Origin: Pseudomonadota bacterium
Lineage (GTDB): Bacteria; Pseudomonadota; Alphaproteobacteria; Rhodospirillales; Casp-alpha2
NCBI GenBank assembly: GCA_027620395.1
Contig: JAQBZY010000117.1
Coordinates: 1-5,799 of the forward strand
Direction of reading: 5' to 3'
DNA: 5,799 bases
The translations under genes and the position numbers were made by a program. Every line of letters begins with the position of its first letter. Position 1 is the first letter of the stretch. Positions 1 through 5,726 of this stretch are shown piece after piece. The notes beneath the pieces were generated by a model. The model was not told where the DNA came from, searched no databases, and worked only from the letters and a program-made list of their open reading frames with translations.

Positions 1-49
1 CTTCTGCCACCGCGTCGATCAGACATTATGTGGCGAACTTTAGATTCGG

Positions 50-300
50 GTGACTAGCGTCGCACAACCCCACCGTTGCGGCGGGAAGACAGCGCCACCC
101 TTGTTATATGTGTCGGAAAACTCTATATCTTACGGTGAAAGCGTTAAAGAGGTGCAAGATGTTTCGCGGTCGCCCAATCAACTAGTCCTCAAGCTCTTGC
201 GAACGTGCTTCGCCAGAGTGGTGAAATTCGTGTAGAGGTCTGGATCGATTCCAGATTTGCTTCTTTCTTCGGCATTCCGACGTTCAATGTGCATCGATGA
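50..300 (+). pseudogene. Possible frameshifted coding remnant of unknown family
   Basis: No intact gene is visible in the first 312 bases. Two partial reading frames on the plus strand nevertheless look protein-like and are complementary. From about 107 to 190, the frame opened by a GTG at 50 reads YVSENSISYGESVKEVQDVS and onward to SPNQLV. From about 181 to a TGA at 298-300, a second frame, open from 148, reads through SGEIRVEV and WIDSRFASFFGIPTFNV. Joining them requires a net -1 (or +2) shift near 185-200. I do not recognise the family. The second frame has no ATG and only a weak GTG at 205, so it is unlikely to be an independent gene. It may be a decayed accessory gene, or simply chance open frame in AT-richer DNA. 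Confidence 0.2.
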
Positions 301-322
301 CGCGTCATCCATTTACTGGATG
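296..322. repeat. Overlapping small inverted repeats at the 3' end of the membrane-protein gene
   Basis: GATGACGCGTCATC (296-309) is a perfect 14-nt palindrome. Overlapping it, CATCCA (306-311) and TGGATG (317-322) form a 6-bp stem around a 5-nt loop that covers the TAA stop of the minus-strand gene (313-315). Either could form a weak RNA hairpin on the minus-strand transcript. No T-run follows, so this is not a convincing intrinsic terminator. Confidence 0.3.
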
Positions 323-780
323 GTGTATCCGAGCAGTTTGTCGATTTCTCCGGCACTCAAATATTTTGACGTGTACAGATACCCCAGCGTTTCCAGAAAC
401 CCCCAGATATTCATGATATGCTGATAATCTTTCTGGTTTTCCTTTCGCATGTGGTCGAAATGATTGGCGAATGCAACTTGGTGGTTTTGACGGGTTACCT
501 CGATTGATTCGTCCTTAGCTTTATCGCCGCCTTCCAATTCGATTTTCTTTTTGACCTCTTCCTGCACCTTGAAGAAAACTTCCCGAGCGCACGTCAATTC
601 CGCGCCTTCCCACCGTTTATCAAGATCGAGAAGCAAGGTGGCGCGACTCTGTTTCGCGATGAGGTCGAGTTGCTGCCTAGCGATGAAGGCTGTGACCAGG
701 ACGACCATCGCCAAGAAAATTTGCGACAGCCAATACCACGTTTCCAAGAGGCTCGGCGCTTGCGACGGATCATGGGACAT
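313..780 (-). CDS. Small membrane-anchored hypothetical protein, DUF4760-like
   Basis: Encodes about 155 residues of unknown function. Residues about 14-34 (TWYWLSQIFLAMVVLVTAFIA) form one strongly hydrophobic segment, probably a signal anchor. It is followed by a charged, mostly helical region with the pattern QQLDLIAKQSRATLLLDLDKRWEG (residues 36-59), then a Lys/Glu-rich stretch around 70-93 and a C-terminal helix with NIWGFLETLGYLY (124-136). The layout of one membrane helix, an 'R-x-x-L-L-L-x-L-D-x-R-W' segment and a helical tail resembles DUF4760-type proteins; this is recognition from memory, not a search. I chose the ATG at 780 because a GGAGA Shine-Dalgarno lies 6 nt upstream and the predicted transcript starts near 804. 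The in-frame ATG at 801 (162 residues) would be almost leaderless and lacks a binding site. The gene stands alone on the minus strand in an AT-richer patch, which suggests acquired accessory DNA. Confidence 0.72.
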   Translation of the reverse strand: MSHDPSQAPSLLETWYWLSQIFLAMVVLVTAFIARQQLDLIAKQSRATLLLDLDKRWEGAELTCAREVFFKVQEEVKKKIELEGGDKAKDESIEVTRQNHQVAFANHFDHMRKENQKDYQHIMNIWGFLETLGYLYTSKYLSAGEIDKLLGYTIQ

Positions 781-785
781 CCGCT

Positions 786-790
786 TCTCC
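786..790 (-). promoter_or_regulatory. Ribosome binding site deciding the start at 780
   Basis: Read on the minus strand, GGAGAAGCGG lies directly before the ATG at 780. GGAG (790-787) is spaced 6 nt from the start codon. The upstream in-frame ATGs at 801 and 792 have nothing comparable, so this site favours the shorter protein. Confidence 0.6.
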
Positions 791-810
791 ATAAATACCA
801 TTTTGACAGG

Positions 811-840
811 ATTATATTATATAAATTCACTCAATGTAAA
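811..840 (-). promoter_or_regulatory. Sigma-70-type promoter for the small membrane-protein gene
   Basis: On the minus strand TTTACA (840-835, 5 of 6 matches to TTGACA) is followed after 18 bp by TATAAT (816-811, a perfect -10). The intervening DNA is AT-rich. Transcription should start near 804, giving a leader of about 24 nt containing the GGAG site before the ATG at 780. This is the best-formed promoter in the window. Confidence 0.6.
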
Positions 841-977
841 ATGTGCCACGCGGCTTGCGATCTATGAACCTCAAAGGCGATCACCGGCTTTCGATTCGCC
901 CACGACAAGCGACGCGATATGGCTTCGGCGAACCCTCTGCGAGGCGTCGACGGGGCGGGTGCCCGAGCGATGGCCAT
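831..977 (-). CDS. Possible small ORF of 48 residues, unknown
   Basis: A minus-strand frame from an ATG at 977 to a TGA at 833-831 encodes 48 residues beginning MAIARAPAPSTPRRGFAEAI and ending QAAWHILH. An AGGA sits 5 nt upstream of the ATG, a good Shine-Dalgarno by position. The product is Arg/Ala-rich with no recognisable domain or membrane segment. The frame lies in the gap after the acyl-CoA dehydrogenase gene, and its stop codon is 2 nt from the -35 box of the next promoter. In GC-rich DNA a frame this long arises easily by chance, so it is reported as a possibility only. Confidence 0.2.
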   Translation of the reverse strand: MAIARAPAPSTPRRGFAEAISRRLSWANRKPVIAFEVHRSQAAWHILH

Positions 978-1008
978 CCCTTTCCTGCGACGGATACCAC
1001 TTTATCTC

Positions 1009-2163
1009 TCAGAACGACCTCGGCAGGCCGAGTACGTGTTCGGCTATATAAGAGAGTATTAGGTTGGTCGAAATCGGCGCCGTCCGGTAGAGCCTCGTTT
1101 CGCGGAATTTGCGCTCGATATCGTACTCCTCGGCGAAAGCAAACCCACCGAACGTCTGCATGCAGACATCGGCGGCATGCCAGGACGCCTCGGACGCCAG
1201 CATCTTGGCCATGTTGGCCTCGGCGCCGCAGGGCTGGCCCAAGTCGAACAGCCTGGCCGCCTTCTCCGCCATCAGGGCAGCGGCCTCGGTTTCGGCATAA
1301 CATTCGGCGATCGGAAACTGGATGCCCTGATTCTGGCCGATCGGCCGGTCGAACACCCGGCGCTCCTTGGCGTAGGTCGATGCCTTCTCGATGAACCAGC
1401 GGGCGTCGCCCAGGCATTCGTGCGCGATCAGGATCCGCTCGGCATTCATGCCGTCCAGGATATAGCGGAACCCCTTCCCCTCTTCGCCGACCAGGGCCGA
1501 GGCCGGAATTCTGAGTCCGTCAAAGAACACTTCCGTGGTCGAATGGTTGAGCATGGTTCTAATCGGCTTGATGGTGAGGCCGTTGTCCTTGCCGTCGCGG
1601 ATGTCGATCAGGAAGACGGATATGCCGTCGTGCGGCTTTTTGCCGGCGTCCCGGGGCTGGGTCCGGGCCAGCAACAGCATCAAATCCGAGTGTTCGGCCC
1701 GGGAGGTCCAGACCTTCTGGCCGTTGATAATATATTGGTCGCCGTCCAGCTTGGCCGTGGTCTGGATCCGGGATGTGTCGGTGCCGCTGGTCGGTTCGGT
1801 GACGCCGAACGCCTGCAGCCTGAGTGTGCCTGAAGCGACTCCAGGCAGAAAAGCGCGTTTCTGGTCTTCGCTGCCATGCCTGAGCACGGTCCCCATGGTG
1901 TACATCTGAGCATGGCAGGCGGCACCGTTACAGCCCACCCGGTGCACGGTCTCCAGGATCGCCGACGCCTCCCGGATGCCGAGACCGGAGCCGCCATATT
2001 CCTCCGGGATCAGGCAACCGAGATAGCCGGCTTCGGTCAGCGCTTGGACGAATGCCATCGGATAGGCGCGCTGGCGGTCGAGTTCGCGCCAGTATTCCCC
2101 CGGAAACCGGGCGCAAAGTTTGGCCACCTCGTCGCGAATGGCTTTCAAGTCTTGATCATCCAT
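1009..2163 (-). CDS. Acyl-CoA dehydrogenase family flavoprotein
   Basis: A complete 384-residue acyl-CoA dehydrogenase, the usual length for the family. It would oxidise an acyl-CoA to the 2,3-enoyl-CoA using FAD and pass electrons to electron-transfer flavoprotein; the acyl substrate cannot be told from sequence. In order: an N-terminal helical domain with GYLGCLIPEEYGGSGLG (46-62), a middle beta domain with FGVTEPTSGTDTS (119-131) and VWTSRA (151-156), and a C-terminal helical domain with QTFGGFAFAEEYDIERKFRE (336-355), close to the second family signature. At the position of the medium-chain enzyme's catalytic glutamate the sequence reads TAPIST (361-366), without Glu. MNAERILIA (239-247) places Glu242 where isovaleryl-CoA dehydrogenase keeps its base. 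I chose the ATG at 2163 because the family begins near DLKAIRDEV; an in-frame ATG at 2232 would add 23 Arg-rich residues with no family resemblance. The ribosome binding site is weak (GGACGG). The gene is divergent from the operon at 2390. Confidence 0.9.
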   Translation of the reverse strand: MDDQDLKAIRDEVAKLCARFPGEYWRELDRQRAYPMAFVQALTEAGYLGCLIPEEYGGSGLGIREASAILETVHRVGCNGAACHAQMYTMGTVLRHGSEDQKRAFLPGVASGTLRLQAFGVTEPTSGTDTSRIQTTAKLDGDQYIINGQKVWTSRAEHSDLMLLLARTQPRDAGKKPHDGISVFLIDIRDGKDNGLTIKPIRTMLNHSTTEVFFDGLRIPASALVGEEGKGFRYILDGMNAERILIAHECLGDARWFIEKASTYAKERRVFDRPIGQNQGIQFPIAECYAETEAAALMAEKAARLFDLGQPCGAEANMAKMLASEASWHAADVCMQTFGGFAFAEEYDIERKFRETRLYRTAPISTNLILSYIAEHVLGLPRSF

Positions 2164-2389
2164 CCGTCCATTTACACGACGCCGGCGCCGAAGCAAAGAC
2201 GCCACGGCGCGGCCTGGCCGAGGGCCGGCCATGATCTAAGCTCACCAGCCGTCCATCACAATTCGGTGCCGGGTCAACAATTCTATTGAAATCTGAATCA
2301 GATCGTATACATACGCGATATCGGGTTTGGCGCAGAAACGACGATGGTCGCGCGACGGCCCCCCGAAAGGTTCGAAGTCCAGACAAGCC
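2164..2389. promoter_or_regulatory. Divergent intergenic region with clustered short palindromes
   Basis: These 226 bases separate the dehydrogenase gene (leftward) from the aminomutase operon (rightward) and should hold both promoters. Three palindromes are packed together: ATCTGA-A-TCAGAT (2291-2303), GTATAC (2305-2310) and CGATATCG (2316-2323). They lie in the only AT-rich part of the gap. A TTGAAA at 2286-2291 could be a -35 for the operon, but the best -10-like sequence (TATACA, 2306-2311) is only 14 bp away, so no promoter is called firmly. The left part (2164-2270) is GC-rich and shows nothing beyond a possible N-terminal extension of the dehydrogenase frame. Confidence 0.3.
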
Positions 2390-3715
2390 ATGGATATGCT
2401 CGAAGAGCCTCCCAGTAGCAGTGCTACTGTTCCTATTGATCTCATCTCACAAAACCTACCTGATCTGAATCGCCAGCCTAGCCGCCGGTCGGTTGCGCGT
2501 CGTCAGGACTCTGCCCGGCCCCGCGGCGCCGACGCACCGCGCCAGCCGCGCGAACGCTTCCCGACCGGCGAGGAAACCCGCGCCTTCCGACGAAAATTCT
2601 TTCCAGAGGCGACGACCGCCGAATGGAACGACTGGCGCTGGCAGCTCCGCAACCGGATCAAATCGCTGGCGCACCTGGAACGGATATTCCAGCTTTCCGA
2701 CGACGAACGTGAGGCCGTAAGCCGCCATACAGGCTCCCTTCCCGTCGGAATCACCCCCTACTACGCAAGCCTGATGAACTTGGCCGACCCGATGGATGCG
2801 CTCAGGCGCACCCACATCCCGGTCGGCCAGGAGTACGTCAAGGTCCAGGGCGAGGCCGACGACCCCTTGGGCGAGGATCACGACTTGGCGGCGCCGGGTC
2901 TGGTGCACCGCTATCCGGACCGGGTCCTGTTTTTGACCACCGGGTTCTGTTCGACCTACTGCCGCTACTGCACACGGTCCCGGATGGTCGGCGAAGCCGG
3001 CGGCATCTACGACTTCTCGACCCGGCAATGGGATCAGGCGCTGGCCTATATCGAAGCGCACACGGAAATCCGTGACGTGCTGTTGTCCGGCGGCGACCCG
3101 CTGACCATCGCCGATGAAAAGCTCGACTACCTGTTGGGCCGGCTCCGGGCCATCAAGCACGTCGAGTTCATCCGCTTGGGCTCCAAGGTGCCGACGGTGT
3201 TGCCGATGCGAATCACCCGGAAATTGACCAAAATGCTCCGTAAGTACCATCCGCTATGGATGAGCATTCACGTCACCCACCCGAAGGAGCTGACGCCGGA
3301 AGCGACCGAAGCCTACGCCCGCTTGGCCGACGCCGGCATTCCGCTCGGCAGCCAGACCGTGCTCTTGCAGGGCATCAATGACGACATCTCGATCATGAAG
3401 CCGTTGATGCACGGCCTCTTGATGCGGCGCGTGAAGCCCTATTATCTCTATCAATGCGATCCGATCACCGGGTCGGCGCATTTCCGCACCCCGGTCTCCA
3501 AGGGCCTCGAAATCATAGAGGGTCTGCGCGGCCACACCACCGGCTACGCGGTGCCGCACTTTGTCATCGACGCACCCGGCGGCGGCGGCAAGATTCCGTT
3601 GCTGCCAAACTATCTGGTCGGACGCGACGGCGACGATGTGCTGCTCCGGAACTTCGAAAACAAGGTCTACCGCTACGGCGATCCTGGCGGCACGACCGGC
3701 GCGGAGGCGAAATAA
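2390..3715 (+). CDS. kamA: KamA family radical SAM/PLP aminomutase (lysine 2,3-aminomutase-like)
   Basis: A 441-residue protein of the lysine 2,3-aminomutase family, which uses a [4Fe-4S] cluster, S-adenosylmethionine and PLP to move an alpha-amino group to the beta carbon. Visible features, numbered from the ATG at 2390: NDWRWQLRNRI (80-90), the radical SAM motif CSTYCRYC (Cys187, Cys191, Cys194), Arg196 (counterpart of the carboxylate-binding arginine), SGGDPL (233-238), YQCD (Asp357) and DAPGGGGK (Asp394, PLP lysine 401). Both aspartates correspond to those that hold the lysine epsilon-amine in the clostridial enzyme, which supports lysine or a close analogue as substrate. The N-terminus has about 50 disordered Arg/Pro/Ser-rich residues, and the C-terminal cysteine cluster of the clostridial enzyme is missing. 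An in-frame TTG at 2327 would add 21 residues, and ATG 2396 would remove two; no start has a good Shine-Dalgarno. The stop lies 5 nt before the next gene. The exact reaction is inferred, not shown. Confidence 0.9.
   Translation: MDMLEEPPSSSATVPIDLISQNLPDLNRQPSRRSVARRQDSARPRGADAPRQPRERFPTGEETRAFRRKFFPEATTAEWNDWRWQLRNRIKSLAHLERIFQLSDDEREAVSRHTGSLPVGITPYYASLMNLADPMDALRRTHIPVGQEYVKVQGEADDPLGEDHDLAAPGLVHRYPDRVLFLTTGFCSTYCRYCTRSRMVGEAGGIYDFSTRQWDQALAYIEAHTEIRDVLLSGGDPLTIADEKLDYLLGRLRAIKHVEFIRLGSKVPTVLPMRITRKLTKMLRKYHPLWMSIHVTHPKELTPEATEAYARLADAGIPLGSQTVLLQGINDDISIMKPLMHGLLMRRVKPYYLYQCDPITGSAHFRTPVSKGLEIIEGLRGHTTGYAVPHFVIDAPGGGGKIPLLPNYLVGRDGDDVLLRNFENKVYRYGDPGGTTGAEAK
2413..2429. repeat. Perfect 17-nt palindrome near the start of the aminomutase gene
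   Basis: CAGTAGCA-G-TGCTACTG is a perfect inverted repeat with 8-bp arms and a single central base. It lies 23 nt inside the predicted aminomutase frame, within the low-conservation N-terminal extension. The shape is that of an operator for a dimeric regulator, possibly for the operon. It could also be fortuitous coding sequence (around the Ser-rich PPSSSATV). No second copy was seen in the window. Confidence 0.4.
3703..3707 (+). promoter_or_regulatory. Ribosome binding site of the first ATP-grasp gene
   Basis: GGAGG lies in the last codons of the aminomutase gene, 13 nt before the ATG at 3721. The spacing is long but this is the only strong Shine-Dalgarno near the start, and its position inside the upstream gene fits translational coupling. 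Confidence 0.4.
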
Positions 3716-3720
3716 CTCCG

Positions 3721-4749
3721 ATGCCCCTTCGAATTGGGCTGACCTACGACCTGCGCGATGACTACCGCGCCATGGGGTACTCGGAAGAAGAAACGGCGGA
3801 ATTCGATTCCGTGGAAACTGTCGATTGTATCGACGGCGCGCTCCGCCGCCTCGGCTACCAGACCGACCGCATCGGGCACGTTCGCGCCCTGGCGGCCAGG
3901 CTCGTCGCCGGCGAGACGTGGGATCTGGTCTTCAACATCTGCGAGGGCCTTTCCGGCCGGTCCCGGGAAGCACAAGTTCCGGCGCTTCTCGAAGCCTATG
4001 GCGTGCCCTACGTTTTTGCCGATCCACTGACCCAGGCGGTGACACTCGACAAGGCCATCGCCAAGCGGCTGGTCCGGGACGCCGGCATTGCGACGCCGGC
4101 GTTCGCCCTGATCAACTCCGATGCCGAAGCCGACACCTGCGGCATCACTTACCCGGCCTTCGTCAAACCTTACGCCGAAGGTACCGGCAAAGGCTGCACC
4201 AACGCGTCAAAGGTCGGCGACGCCGTCGCCTTGAAGGCGATGGCGCGGCAAATTCGAACCCACTTCAACCAACCGGCGCTCGCCGAGGCCTACTTGCCGG
4301 GCCGTGAGTTCACGGTCGGGATCATCGGCAATGGCGCCAACGCCAGGATCGTCGGGGTGATGGAAATCCTGCTTGGCGCCAACGCCGAGGCCGAGGTCTA
4401 TTCCTTCGAGAACAAGGAATACTGCGAATCCCGCGTGATCTACGTTTTGGCCGACGACGCCGAAGCCAAGACCGCCGGCGCCGCCGCGCTCGCCGCCTAT
4501 CACGCGCTCGGCTGCCGAGATGCGTCCCGGATCGATTTCCGCTCCGACGGCGCCGGGGTGCCGCATTTCCTTGAGGCCAACACCATCGCCGGCCTGCACC
4601 CATCGCACTCCGATCTGCCGATGTTGGCCGAGAAGGCCGGCATGACCTATGACACCTTGATCGGCGAGATCGTTGCCGCCGCACGCGTCCGGCTCGGCCT
4701 CTACCCAGATGGTGCCGCGGCCAGCCTTGGACAAAGGGCACATGGCTAG
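3721..4749 (+). CDS. ATP-grasp ligase 1, D-alanine-D-alanine ligase-like
   Basis: A 342-residue ATP-grasp protein, close to the length of D-Ala-D-Ala ligases. Such enzymes activate a carboxylate as an acyl phosphate and join it to an amine. Features: an N-terminal domain with LVFNICEGLSGRSREAQVP (69-87), the Ddl-like wall of the substrate pocket; LDKAIAK (109-115); the ATP-binding YPAFVKPYAEGTGKG (144-158); AEAYLPGREFTVG (188-200); and metal-binding RIDFR (270-274) with FLEANT (283-288). The C-terminal NTIAGLHPSHSDLP (287-300) resembles the Ddl NTxPGxTxxSxxP loop, with Pro replaced by Ala and extra His residues, so the acceptor site probably differs from true Ddl. A cell-wall ligase role is unlikely because a second ligase and an aminomutase share the operon. 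The ATG at 3721 is chosen because the frame continues upstream inside the aminomutase gene without conserved sequence. The end overlaps the next gene by 8 nt. The substrate is not known; a beta-lysine acyl or amine donor is an inference. Confidence 0.85.
   Translation: MPLRIGLTYDLRDDYRAMGYSEEETAEFDSVETVDCIDGALRRLGYQTDRIGHVRALAARLVAGETWDLVFNICEGLSGRSREAQVPALLEAYGVPYVFADPLTQAVTLDKAIAKRLVRDAGIATPAFALINSDAEADTCGITYPAFVKPYAEGTGKGCTNASKVGDAVALKAMARQIRTHFNQPALAEAYLPGREFTVGIIGNGANARIVGVMEILLGANAEAEVYSFENKEYCESRVIYVLADDAEAKTAGAAALAAYHALGCRDASRIDFRSDGAGVPHFLEANTIAGLHPSHSDLPMLAEKAGMTYDTLIGEIVAAARVRLGLYPDGAAASLGQRAHG
4733..4738 (+). promoter_or_regulatory. Ribosome binding site of the second ATP-grasp gene
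   Basis: AAAGGG ends 3 nt before the ATG at 4742. The spacing is short. The start codon itself lies inside the end of the preceding gene (ATGGCTAG, 4742-4749), so coupled re-initiation is likely to matter more than the site alone. This overlap and the absence of conserved sequence before it decide the start against an in-frame ATG at 4673. Confidence 0.4.
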
Positions 4750-5725
4750 ATCTGCCTTCGTCCCGGTGCTGCAGGGTGCAGCCCGGGATCGGCCCGACGA
4801 GGAAGACACCCTGATCGCCGCCGAAGCTGTCGCCGGCGCCTTGGCGCGGTTGGGATTCCGAACCGACGTCGTTCATCTTGGGCTCGATTTCGCCGCCATC
4901 GACCGCCTCGTCGCTGGGCAACCGGATTGCGTCTTCAATCTGGTCGAAGCCATCGACGGCGACGCCGGGCTTGCCCATATCGCGCCGGCTTTGCTGGAGC
5001 ATCACGGACTACGCTACACCGGCGCCTCGGCCGGGAGTTGGCGGACACTGATGAGCAAGCCGGCGGTCAAGGACCGCCTGATCGCGGCCGGTCTGCCGAC
5101 GCCCAGTTGGTCGTCCGACGGCCATGGCTTCGACGCCGGCGACCGCGTCATCGTCAAATCCCTGGTCGAACATGCGTCGTTCGGGATCGACGCCGCCTCG
5201 GTGGTTCCGGCCGACCGCGCCCCGCGGGAGATTGCCGCCCGCGAAGCGCGTTTCGGCGGGACATTCTTCGCCGAAGCGTTCATTGAGGGCCGCGAGTTCA
5301 ATATCTCGGTCATCGAGGGTGCGACCGGCCCCGTCGTGCTGCCACCCGCCGAAATCGAGTTCATCGACTTTCCCGCCGGCCGGCCCCGCATCGTCGATTA
5401 TGAAGCGAAATGGCTCGGCGATAGCGCCGCTTTCGAGAACACGCCTCGGACATTTGACTTTCCGCCAACCGATCTGCCGCTTTTGGCAGAAGTCCGCGCG
5501 CTTTCCAGCGCGGCATGGGAACTGTTTCAACTCGAAGGCTACGCCCGTGTCGACTTCCGGGTCGATACCGAAGGCCGGCCCTGGATACTCGAAGTCAATC
5601 TCAATCCCTGCCTGACCCCCGACGCCGGTTTCATTGCCGCCGCCGGACGGGCCGGCTATGGTTTCGACGAAATGATCGCGCGCATCGTCGATGTCGCCGT
5701 CAAATCCGTGCAACGGGCGGTCTGA
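4742..5725 (+). CDS. ATP-grasp ligase 2, D-alanine-D-alanine ligase-like
   Basis: A 327-residue second ATP-grasp ligase, clearly different in sequence from the first. Features: CVFNLVEAIDGDAGLAHIAP (63-82) in the N-terminal domain, matching the FNICEG region of ligase 1 but with different flanking residues; RYTGAS (91-96); SKPAVKDRLIAAGLPTP (105-121); VIVKSLVEHASFGID (136-150) as the ATP-binding strand and loop; FFAEAFIEGREFNISV (175-190); VDYEAKWLGDSAAFENTP (218-235); and RVDFRVD (269-275) with WILEVNLNPCLTPDAGF (281-297) carrying the metal-binding Glu and Asn. The C-terminal loop NPCLTPDAGF differs from the Ddl consensus and from ligase 1, so the two enzymes probably take different acceptors. 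It starts within the last codons of ligase 1 and its TGA is 1 nt from the next ATG, as in one operon. The role, probably the second of two ligation steps in a shared pathway, is inferred from context only. Confidence 0.85.
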   Translation: MARSAFVPVLQGAARDRPDEEDTLIAAEAVAGALARLGFRTDVVHLGLDFAAIDRLVAGQPDCVFNLVEAIDGDAGLAHIAPALLEHHGLRYTGASAGSWRTLMSKPAVKDRLIAAGLPTPSWSSDGHGFDAGDRVIVKSLVEHASFGIDAASVVPADRAPREIAAREARFGGTFFAEAFIEGREFNISVIEGATGPVVLPPAEIEFIDFPAGRPRIVDYEAKWLGDSAAFENTPRTFDFPPTDLPLLAEVRALSSAAWELFQLEGYARVDFRVDTEGRPWILEVNLNPCLTPDAGFIAAAGRAGYGFDEMIARIVDVAVKSVQRAV

Positions 5726-5726
5726 T

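Noticed and set aside
831..1008. Intrinsic terminator after the dehydrogenase gene
   Set aside because: Short GC repeats occur (GATGGCCATC at 969-978; a GGGC/GCCC pair near 950-965) but none has a long stem followed by a T-run on the minus strand.
881..1417. Minus-strand open frame (178 codons) overlapping the dehydrogenase end
   Set aside because: Arg/Gly-rich shadow in another frame of the same strand; the real frame carries the dehydrogenase signatures.
1177..1833. Plus-strand open frame (218 codons) opposite the acyl-CoA dehydrogenase
   Set aside because: Antisense frame of a confidently identified gene, with no family features of its own.
2291..2471. Repeated ATCTGAATC at 2291-2299 and 2463-2471
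   Set aside because: A 9-nt direct repeat over this distance is weak; the first copy is part of a palindrome and the second is not.
2456..3250. Long minus-strand open frame (264 codons) opposite the aminomutase gene
   Set aside because: It is the mirror of a clearly conserved plus-strand gene in GC-rich DNA; its translation is Gly/Val/Gln-rich with no recognisable domain.
2390..3715. EpmB (EF-P lysine aminomutase) assignment
   Set aside because: The neighbours include no EF-P or LysRS-like EpmA gene, and the protein has a long N-terminal extension plus two conserved lysine-binding aspartates as in free-lysine enzymes. The distinction is not absolute.
3721..5725. Housekeeping D-alanine-D-alanine ligase (ddl) assignment
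   Set aside because: Two divergent copies beside a KamA enzyme, altered acceptor loops and no murein or division genes nearby argue against the cell-wall enzyme.
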